DNA from: an uncultured Phenylobacterium sp.
GTDB taxonomy: Bacteria > Pseudomonadota > Alphaproteobacteria > Caulobacterales > Caulobacteraceae
NCBI GenBank assembly: GCA_945952175.1
Contig: CAMFHW010000060.1
Span: 1-12,958 of the forward strand
DNA length: 12,958 nt
Direction of reading: 5' to 3'
The notes beneath the pieces are model-generated. The model was given only the letters and a program-made list of their open reading frames with translations, searched no databases and had not been told where the DNA came from. Shown here piece by piece: positions 1 to 5,224 of the stretch. The number at the start of each line of letters is the position of its first letter. The stretch's first letter is position 1. A program made the translations under genes and the position numbers.

Positions 1-1383
1 GGTGAAGCCCTCGCCGGTCAGGCTCGACATGTAGGCGATCAGGCAGGTGCCGGCGAAGCCGGAGGCGACGTTGTCGACCCCGATCACCAGCGACAGGGCC
101 CAGAGCTGCGGGCCCTGGGTGGCGAGCCAGGCGAACATCAGGTTGCACAGGGGCACGGCGAAGGCGCCGATGATCAAGGCCCGCATGAGGCCGAGTCGGG
201 CCACCGCGAAGCCGCCCAGGCCGACGCCGGCCACGCTCATCACCACGCCCAGCACCTTGCGGACCTCGGCGATCTGCAGCTTCTCGAAGCCGAGGTCGAG
301 GTAGAACGGGTTCATGATGTTGAGCACGAAATCGCTCAGCCGGTAGACGCAGATCAGGGCCAGGATCAGGCCGGCGGAACGGCCGTAGCGGCCGAAGAAA
401 TTGGCCAGGGGCTCACCCAGCGCCACGCCGAGATAGCGGCCGGGCAGGGTGCGCGCGCCGGGGATCGGCAGGGCCGCCAGCACGATCACGGCGCCGCCGA
501 TCAGCACCCCGCAGAGCTGGGCGAAGACGCCGTAGGGCTTGGCGGTCCAGGCCGCCTTCAGGGTCGCCGCGGCGTCCGGGAAGCCGAGGCCCGAGACGAT
601 GCCCGACAGCAGGCCGGCATTGCCCGCCAGGCCGGAGCCCAGGGCCAGGCCGCCCAGGACGAAGAGCGCCAGGCGCGCCAGCCATTCGACCAGGTCGCGC
701 GCGGGCGAGATGGTCACCCCGTCGGTGGGGATCGGCCGCATGACGTGCTGGGCCTCGCGCGGGGCGCCCAGGACGCCCAGGACGCCGAACAGCATCAGCC
801 CGGCCATCAGGCCGTAGGACAGGTTCCAGCCGGCGTATTCGGAGAGGGTCAGGGGGACCACGCCGGCCACGATCATGGCGATGCGGTAGCCCCACTGGTA
901 GGCGGCGGCCATGGCGCCCTGTTTCTCGCTGGCGGCGGCCTCGATGCGCCAGGCGTCGATGACGATGTCCTGGGTGGCCGAGACGAAGCCCACGAAGACC
1001 GCCGCGGCGGCCATCCAGCCCAGGGCCGCGCGCGGGTCGGCGGCGGCGATCAAGACCAGGCCCAGCATGACCAGGGCCTGGCAGACCAGCATCCAGGAGC
1101 GGCGGTGGCCGAGGCGCGGCGTCAGGACGGGGATGGCCACGCGGTCGACCAGCGGCGCCCAGAGGAACTTCAGCGAATAGGCCAGGGTCGCCAGGCCGAA
1201 GAAGGCGATCACCTCGAGGCTCAGACCCGCGTCGCGCAGCCAGGCCGACAGGGTGTCGAAGATCAGCAGGTTCGGCAGGCCCGAGGCGAAGCCGAGCGCC
1301 AGCATGACCAGGGCGCGCCGCTCCCCATAGACGGCCAGGGCGGCGAGCACGCTCTTCTTCTCGGCGGGTTCGGGGGTGGTCAT
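1..1383 (-). CDS. ampG: AmpG-family MFS permease (muropeptide import), 3' end outside window
   Basis: Inner-membrane transporter of the major facilitator superfamily. AmpG proteins carry GlcNAc-anhydroMurNAc peptides from the periplasm into the cytoplasm for peptidoglycan recycling, and in some bacteria this feeds beta-lactamase control. The reading frame is open from an ATG at 1381-1383 to the window edge: 461 codons are visible and no stop is reached. After a short polar N-terminus comes GFASGLPNLLIFDTLSAWLR (residues 31-50), then AYSLKFLWAPLVDR (about 68-81) and LGHRRSW (91-97). This is the AmpG signature around helices 1-3 with the MFS motif A. Many more hydrophobic helices follow. It lies 44 nt behind the hybrid kinase on the same strand, so co-transcription is possible. 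The family is clear; the exact substrate is inferred from the family. Confidence 0.88.
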   Translation of the reverse strand, partial: MTTPEPAEKKSVLAALAVYGERRALVMLALGFASGLPNLLIFDTLSAWLRDAGLSLEVIAFFGLATLAYSLKFLWAPLVDRVAIPVLTPRLGHRRSWMLVCQALVMLGLVLIAAADPRAALGWMAAAAVFVGFVSATQDIVIDAWRIEAAASEKQGAMAAAYQWGYRIAMIVAGVVPLTLSEYAGWNLSYGLMAGLMLFGVLGVLGAPREAQHVMRPIPTDGVTISPARDLVEWLARLALFVLGGLALGSGLAGNAGLLSGIVSGLGFPDAAATLKAAWTAKPYGVFAQLCGVLIGGAVIVLAALPIPGARTLPGRYLGVALGEPLANFFGRYGRSAGLILALICVYRLSDFVLNIMNPFYLDLGFEKLQIAEVRKVLGVVMSVAGVGLGGFAVARLGLMRALIIGAFAVPLCNLMFAWLATQGPQLWALSLVIGVDNVASGFAGTCLIAYMSSLTGEGFT

Positions 1384-1395
1384 TCGCTAGCCGGG

Positions 1396-1420
1396 GGCGC
1401 TCCGCGCGGGGCCGAGCGCC
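1396..1420 (-). other. Stem-loop between kinase gene and ampG
   Basis: GGCGCTC at 1396-1402 pairs with GAGCGCC at 1414-1420, giving a 7-bp GC stem with an 11-nt loop in the 44-nt gap between the kinase stop and the ampG start. No T run follows on the minus strand, so it is not a classical terminator. It could be an RNA processing or stability element in a kinase-ampG transcript. Confidence 0.35.
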
Positions 1421-1427
1421 GACCGCG

Positions 1428-2927
1428 TCAGGCGAGCTTGGCGCGCGCCGCGGCCTCCGTCCAGCCGCCCCGCTTGAGCTGGGCGAGCACCCGGCGCAGG
1501 GCGTCGGCGCCCAGCGGCTTCACCAGGAAATCCTCCATGCCGGCCTCCAGGCAGGCGTGGCGGTCCTCTTCGAAGACATTGGCGGTGAGCGCCACGACCG
1601 GCGTGTCGATGCCGAGGCCGCGGATCCGTCGCGTGGCTTCCAGGCCCGACATGCCGGGCATGCGCATGTCCATCAGGATCAGGTCGTAGGCGCCGATGGC
1701 GAGCGCGGCGAGCGCCTCCTGGCCGCCGGCCGCTTGGTCGACCTGACAGCCTTCGCGGGTCAGCAGGGTGCGGGCGAGCAGGGCGTTGATGGCGTTGTCC
1801 TCGACCAGCAGCACCCGTGCGCCGGGGGCGGTGGCGGCGGCCACCCGTTCGTCCTCGGCGGCCTTGACCTGGTCCGCGCCGGCCGCGGCCAGCACCCGCT
1901 CGGCCAGGGAGACGGGGCGCAGGGGCTTGATCAGGTAGCCGGCGAAGCCCTGGTCGCGATAGCCGTCGATGCGCCCGCGCGCCTCGGGGGTCAGCAGGAT
2001 CAGCGAGGGGCGACCGTCCGGCGGGCCCTTGGGCTCCAGGGCGTGGTCGACCAGCAGCACCTCGGCTTGCGGAATCGCGGCGGCGTCGCGGGCGACCAGC
2101 GCCTTGCCGCCCAGGGCCTCGACCTGCAGGCGCGCCGCTTCGGCGACCGCCGGATTGGCGGACAGGACGCCGACGGTGCGGCCGGCCAGACGCGGGGCGG
2201 CCGCGCGGCGACGCCAGGCGAGCCGGGCCTCCATCCAGAAGGCCGCGCCACCGCCGGGCGCCTCGTCGACCCCGACCTCGCCGTCCATGACCAGGGCGAG
2301 CGTACGGGCGATGGCGAGGCCCAGGCCCGCCCCGCCGAGCTGGACACCGTCATGCGCCGGGTCGGACTGGGCGAAGGCCTCGAAGATGCGGGCGCGGTCG
2401 GCCTGCGGCACGCCGGGACCGGTGTCGGAGACGGTGAAGCGCAGGCGGTCAGGGCCGGCCTCGGCGACCGTGACCAGCACGCCGCCCTGCTTGGTGAACT
2501 TGATGGCGTTGCCGGCGAAGTTCAGCAGCACCTGGCGCAGGCGGCCCTCGTCGGCCTCGATGGCGCCGATATGGGCGGGCGCCGCCCAGGCGATCTCCAG
2601 CCCCTTCTCCTGGGCGCGCGGCGCCAGGAGTTCGCAGACCCCGCGCAACAGGTCCTCGGCGGCGAAGCGGGCGGGGTGCAGCTCGACGCGCGTGGCGCCC
2701 AGCTTGGCGAAGTCCAGCAGGTCGTTGACCAGGCCCAGCAGATGCTCGCCGCTCTCGCGCAGGGCGGCGACATAGCTCTTCTGCTCCTCGGTGAGCGCGG
2801 TGCCCTCCAGCAGCCGCGCCATGCCCAGCACGCCGTTCAGCGGGGTGCGGAACTCATGGCTCAGGGCGGCCAGTTGTTCGGCGCCGACGCGGGCGGCTTC
2901 GGCGGGGGGCGAGGGGCGATCGACCAT
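1428..2927 (-). CDS. shkA: Soluble hybrid histidine kinase HK-REC-REC, ShkA-like
   Basis: Cytosolic hybrid kinase, 499 aa from the ATG at 2925-2927; a TTG three codons upstream is less likely. No sensor domain or membrane helix precedes the H box LSHEFRTPLNG (phosphorylated His24). The ATPase domain has N136/N140, DTGPGVP (168-174) and GGAGLGL (198-204). A first receiver (about 250-350) is degenerate: it keeps Asp294 and Lys334 but lacks the acidic pair (LSAN instead of VEDD). The second receiver (about 371-487) is complete, with Glu376/Asp377, acceptor Asp420, Thr448 and Lys470. This order matches Caulobacter ShkA, where c-di-GMP binds the pseudo-receiver and releases a linker that blocks activity, and the kinase then feeds ShpA and TacA. 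The linker here carries D359-E360-R361, like the ShkA DDR motif as I remember it. HK-REC-REC architecture is certain; ShkA orthology is inferred. Confidence 0.85.
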   Translation of the reverse strand: MVDRPSPPAEAARVGAEQLAALSHEFRTPLNGVLGMARLLEGTALTEEQKSYVAALRESGEHLLGLVNDLLDFAKLGATRVELHPARFAAEDLLRGVCELLAPRAQEKGLEIAWAAPAHIGAIEADEGRLRQVLLNFAGNAIKFTKQGGVLVTVAEAGPDRLRFTVSDTGPGVPQADRARIFEAFAQSDPAHDGVQLGGAGLGLAIARTLALVMDGEVGVDEAPGGGAAFWMEARLAWRRRAAAPRLAGRTVGVLSANPAVAEAARLQVEALGGKALVARDAAAIPQAEVLLVDHALEPKGPPDGRPSLILLTPEARGRIDGYRDQGFAGYLIKPLRPVSLAERVLAAAGADQVKAAEDERVAAATAPGARVLLVEDNAINALLARTLLTREGCQVDQAAGGQEALAALAIGAYDLILMDMRMPGMSGLEATRRIRGLGIDTPVVALTANVFEEDRHACLEAGMEDFLVKPLGADALRRVLAQLKRGGWTEAAARAKLA

Positions 2928-2980
2928 GGCCGCCAACCTAGGGTCGGGCGGCTTAACAGCGGGTCAAGCGTGGCCTTGGC

Positions 2981-3418
2981 CTAGGCGTCGCCGGACTTGG
3001 CCATCTCGCGGGCGAGCGCGATCAGGGCGTGGCGGGCCGGCGTGCGTTCGATCTCGGCGAAGGCTTCCAGCAGTTCCTGGGCGCCGGGCACGGACAGGGA
3101 GCGCAACAGGGCCTCGGCCTCGCTGCCGCCCTCGCTCTCCTCGCCCACCAGCCAGCCGACCGAGGTGTCGAGCGCCGACGCCACGGCCACCAGCATGGAG
3201 CCCGAGACGCGGTTCGCGCCGCGCTCATATTTCTGCACCTGCTGGAAGGTGACGCCGATCTTCGCGGCAAGAGCGCCCTGGCTGAGATTCAGCGACTTGC
3301 GCCGCAGCCGAACGCGCGCTCCGATGGCGACGTCCACGGGGTCCGGGCCAGTTGCGTCATCAAATGCCAATGGGAGTCGCTCCAAGATGTCACATGCGAC
3401 AATTGCGTTCTCACGCAT
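2981..3418 (-). CDS. XRE/Cro-CI family helix-turn-helix regulator
   Basis: DNA-binding protein of up to 145 aa. The HTH_XRE domain spans about residues 30-90 and includes ARVRLRRKSLNLSQGALAAK followed by VTFQQVQKYERGANRVS, the usual alphaproteobacterial form with the recognition helix at TFQQVQKYERG. The C-terminal 50 residues are helical and acidic (SEAEALLRSL and LLEAFAEIERT) and may mediate dimerisation. The first ATG (3416-3418) has a weak ribosome site. A TTG at 3368-3370, with GGAG about 8 nt upstream, would give a 129-aa protein starting just before the conserved region and may be the true start. The gene is divergent from the LuxR-type gene and lies 53 nt ahead of the kinase on the same strand, so it may head the XRE-kinase-ampG transcript. 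Its regulatory target is unknown. Confidence 0.85.
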   Translation of the reverse strand: MRENAIVACDILERLPLAFDDATGPDPVDVAIGARVRLRRKSLNLSQGALAAKIGVTFQQVQKYERGANRVSGSMLVAVASALDTSVGWLVGEESEGGSEAEALLRSLSVPGAQELLEAFAEIERTPARHALIALAREMAKSGDA

Positions 3419-3488
3419 TAACCATTGAGTCTAGACGCCTCAGTGCGCGAGCCGCTAGCGTGTTCAGCCTATGCGCGAGGGGCGGGAC
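3419..3488. promoter_or_regulatory. Divergent intergenic region with GANTC site and palindrome
   Basis: A 70-bp gap separates two divergent regulator genes. It holds GAGTC at 3427-3431, a GANTC site of the kind methylated by CcrM in Caulobacterales, overlapping the 8-bp palindrome GTCTAGAC (3429-3436). A second GANTC lies at 3374-3378, just ahead of the alternative TTG start of the XRE gene. No convincing -35/-10 pair with normal spacing was found on either strand. Promoters must be here by position, but their exact sites are not resolved. Confidence 0.4.
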
Positions 3489-4295
3489 ATGAGCGATGAT
3501 CCTGTCGAACGACTGACACAACGAGAGCGGGAGTGCCTGCGCCTCGTTGATCGCCACCTCAGTTCAAAGCAGATCGCCCGTGAACTTGGCATGTCCAAGA
3601 CCTCGGTCGACACCTATTGCGACCGCGCCCGGCGAAAGCTTGGCGCGGGGGACCGCTACCAGGCCGCGCGCCTGCTGGCCGAGCACGACCGCCGTGTCCT
3701 GATCGTGTCAGGACATGATCCGATCAGGACAGACAGCCCGCCCCCGCCAGGTCTCCATGAGGACGAACATGGAGATTTCGATCATGGGCGACTGGGTGAA
3801 GAACCTGATGGAGGACTTGCCGCCGGCGGCCAATTCGAACCACAGCGACGGCCACGGGTCGGGCGCGAGATCGGCGGTGCGCCGGGCGGTGGCCCTGAGG
3901 CGCGAGGTCGAGAGGTTCGAGGCGCGCTGGCCGGAGCCCCCGGCGGGCGAGGCCCAGGTTCCGGGCTTTTCCTGGAACCAGCTCGAACGGCAACTCGCGG
4001 ACCTGACGGATACGCCGATGAAGGCGGCCATGGCCCGCGACCTGGTGTCGGCCACCCGCAAGATGGCGCGGTTCAAGCCATCGGAAATGGTGCTGCGCGA
4101 AATCCTCTGCCTGACCTGGGCCTTGCTGGACGAAGGATTCCAGCCGGACCTGGACCCGGCGCCGGGGGAGGGGCCGGCCGACATGCCCTAGGCCCTCTCG
4201 CGCGACTTGGCGCGGTCGGCCTGATCGCCATCGTCTCGGCGCTTGCGTTCGGGGCGGTGCTGGCGGGCCTCCACGCCCTCAAGGATCTCGTCTAG
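3489..4295 (+). CDS. LuxR/GerE-type HTH protein with C-terminal membrane helix
   Basis: The ATG at 3489 has GAGGGG six nt upstream and is preferred over the ATG at 3471. The frame is open for 268 codons. Residues 8-66 are a LuxR-type HTH without a receiver domain: LTQRERECLRLV, then SSKQIARELGMSKTSVDTYC and RARRKLGA, with RYQAARLLAEH closing the fold. The last 30 residues form one hydrophobic helix (about 240-261, ending AFGAVLAGLHALKDLV), which is how I recall this short Caulobacterales HTH-plus-membrane-tail family ending. The middle (about 75-235) is Gly/Pro/Arg-rich, and over that stretch codon bias favours another frame that carries a 140-aa ORF. The HTH and tail look real and share a frame. 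Whether the middle is translated as one protein, or marks an insertion or frameshifts, is unresolved. Confidence 0.6.
   Translation: MSDDPVERLTQRERECLRLVDRHLSSKQIARELGMSKTSVDTYCDRARRKLGAGDRYQAARLLAEHDRRVLIVSGHDPIRTDSPPPPGLHEDEHGDFDHGRLGEEPDGGLAAGGQFEPQRRPRVGREIGGAPGGGPEARGREVRGALAGAPGGRGPGSGLFLEPARTATRGPDGYADEGGHGPRPGVGHPQDGAVQAIGNGAARNPLPDLGLAGRRIPAGPGPGAGGGAGRHALGPLARLGAVGLIAIVSALAFGAVLAGLHALKDLV
3695..3731. repeat. Overlapping inverted/direct repeat, operator-like
   Basis: TGTCCTGATCG (3695-3705) is the exact inverse of CGATCAGGACA (3721-3731). Between them lies a further TCAGGACA (3708-3715), which also pairs with TGTCCTGA (3695-3702). There are thus one forward and two inverted copies of the octamer within 37 bp, at the end of the HTH-coding part and ahead of the start of the internal ORF. 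It could be an operator for a dimeric regulator or two alternative RNA hairpins. There is no T run. Confidence 0.5.
3769..4191 (+). CDS. Unrecognised 140-aa protein nested in the LuxR-type ORF
   Basis: Third codon positions are almost all G or C in this frame across 3784-4191, and the protein has a normal mixed composition with helical stretches such as GARSAVRRAVALRREVERFE and PSEMVLREILCLTWALLDEG. I think this frame is the coding one here. The start is taken at the ATG at 3769, which has GAGG six nt upstream; ATG 3757 and ATG 3784 are alternatives. The 3784 start gives MGDWVKNLMEDLPPAA as N-terminus. No signal peptide, membrane helix or known motif is seen. It ends in ACATGCCCTAG just before the other frame enters its membrane helix. 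Function is unknown. It may be an independent gene overprinted on, or inserted into, the HTH-membrane gene. Confidence 0.65.
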   Translation: MEISIMGDWVKNLMEDLPPAANSNHSDGHGSGARSAVRRAVALRREVERFEARWPEPPAGEAQVPGFSWNQLERQLADLTDTPMKAAMARDLVSATRKMARFKPSEMVLREILCLTWALLDEGFQPDLDPAPGEGPADMP

Positions 4296-4340
4296 CCCCA
4301 CCCGGGGCGCGGCCGATCCCAATCATAACAACCCCGCATC

Positions 4341-4363
4341 AACGCGCGGCCTTGGGGGCCGCG
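4341..4363 (+). other. Stem-loop in leader of the 120-aa gene
   Basis: CGCGGCC and GGCCGCG form a 7-bp GC stem around a short TTGGG-type loop, ending a few nt before the AGGAGA ribosome site at 4367-4372. It follows the stop at 4295. It could be a weak terminator of the upstream gene or a leader hairpin near the ribosome site of the next gene. Confidence 0.4.
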
Positions 4364-4378
4364 TGCAGGAGAAGAGTC

Positions 4379-4741
4379 ATGCTCAAGCAACGCCGTCTGA
4401 TCGCCGACCAGGTCGCCGCCAGCCTGTTCGAGGCCGAGGCCGCCATCGACATCGCGCTCGCCAAGACCGCCCACCTCGCCGGCGTCATGCCGGGCCTGCG
4501 CCGCGACGCTGGCCTCTCGGCGCTGATCGGCCAGGACGCCGTCGAGCGCGCCAGCGAAGCCTTCGCCGCCCTGGCGCTCGCCCGCCGGTCCATCGTCGAG
4601 ACGCACAAGGAACTCAGCACCGCTCAGAAGCAGATGGGCCTGGGCGCGGTGATGTATGGGGACGAGGGTACGAAGCCCCCTTCGCTTTCCGCGGAGCCGG
4701 GACGCGCGATCCGGGCGGTCGGGAACGATCGCGCGGCTTAG
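4379..4741 (+). CDS. Hypothetical 120-aa helical protein
   Basis: Starts at the ATG at 4379, with AGGAGA at 4367-4372 as a good ribosome site, and ends at TAG 4739-4741. The protein is Ala-rich and predicted helical with no membrane segment: LKQRRLIADQVAASLFEAEA near the N-terminus, then DIALAKTAHLAGVMPGLRRD, and a central GQDAVERASEAFAALALARR. A short motif, IVETHKELSTAQKQMGLG, closes the helical part before a flexible C-terminal 30 residues. I recall similar small proteins of unknown function beside LuxR-HTH genes in Caulobacter and Phenylobacterium, which fits the position here. I cannot assign a biochemical role. A terminator-like hairpin follows 33 nt after the stop. Confidence 0.8.
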   Translation: MLKQRRLIADQVAASLFEAEAAIDIALAKTAHLAGVMPGLRRDAGLSALIGQDAVERASEAFAALALARRSIVETHKELSTAQKQMGLGAVMYGDEGTKPPSLSAEPGRAIRAVGNDRAA

Positions 4742-4774
4742 TTGTCGTCCGCAGGCCAGCTCTGGCAGTATTGG

Positions 4775-4801
4775 GACCCTCAGCCTGCTGGGGGTCCCTT
4801 G
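4775..4801 (+). terminator. Rho-independent terminator-like hairpin
   Basis: GGGACCCTCAG (4775-4785) pairs with CTGGGGGTCCC (4788-4798, one G-T wobble), with a very short loop, and is followed by TTGTTCGT. It lies 33 nt after the 120-aa gene and would end its transcript. The T-rich tail also contains the likely TTG start of the next gene, so termination and initiation signals overlap. Confidence 0.6.
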
Positions 4802-5224
4802 TTCGTCAATCAACTGCCTCAGCTGATCTGGCGCGCGGCCTTGCTGTCGACGTGCCTGTTCGCGTTCTGGAAAGGCCGATGGCCGGAGCGCTCCGTCGCC
4901 GTCTGTTTCCTTCTGGCGTCTTTCTCCTCGCCCCTGGTGCTGAACACGCGAGATTGGCTGGATCCACAATGGGGCGTCCTGATCGTCGACGGCGCGCTGC
5001 TCGTCGCGCTCCTGATCGCGACTCTTCGGACCAATCGCGTCTGGATCCTGTTCGCCACGGCCTTCCAGTTGCTGAGCGTGGTCATCCATGTCGCCATGGC
5101 GGTCGACCATAGCGTCGCCCCGCTGCCCTACAGGCGGGGTCTGGTGATTTGGAGCTACATGACCCTCGTCGCGCTAGCCGTCGGCACCTGGCAGGTGTCA
5201 CGCAAACCCTTACGCCCCGACTGA
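4799..5224 (+). CDS. Small multi-pass membrane protein of unknown function
   Basis: Predicted inner-membrane protein of about 141 aa, with hydrophobic segments near residues 7-24, 32-48, 57-75, 80-101 and 114-133 (4-5 helices). Recognisable pieces are CLFAFWKGRWPERSVAV, RDWLDPQWGVLIVDGALLVA and IWSYMTLVALAVGTW. I recall a conserved uncharacterised family with the pattern WKG-PER, then W-PQWG, then H-A-A-D in Caulobacterales and sphingomonads. No ATG precedes the first helix. The start is either TTG 4799, with a GGGGGT stretch just upstream, or TTG 4742, abutting the previous stop (160 aa). Its last 15 bp overlap the end of comM on the opposite strand. The function is unknown. Confidence 0.72.
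   Translation: MFVNQLPQLIWRAALLSTCLFAFWKGRWPERSVAVCFLLASFSSPLVLNTRDWLDPQWGVLIVDGALLVALLIATLRTNRVWILFATAFQLLSVVIHVAMAVDHSVAPLPYRRGLVIWSYMTLVALAVGTWQVSRKPLRPD

Noticed and set aside
745..2984. Long plus-strand ORFs opposite ampG and the kinase (314 and 475 codons)
   Set aside because: They are antisense to well-recognised genes, have Gly/Gln/Arg-rich composition and no family pattern; high GC removes stops on the opposite strand.
3425..3460. TTGAGT with GCTAGCGT as a plus-strand promoter for the LuxR-type gene
   Set aside because: The spacing is about 23 nt, too long for a standard promoter.
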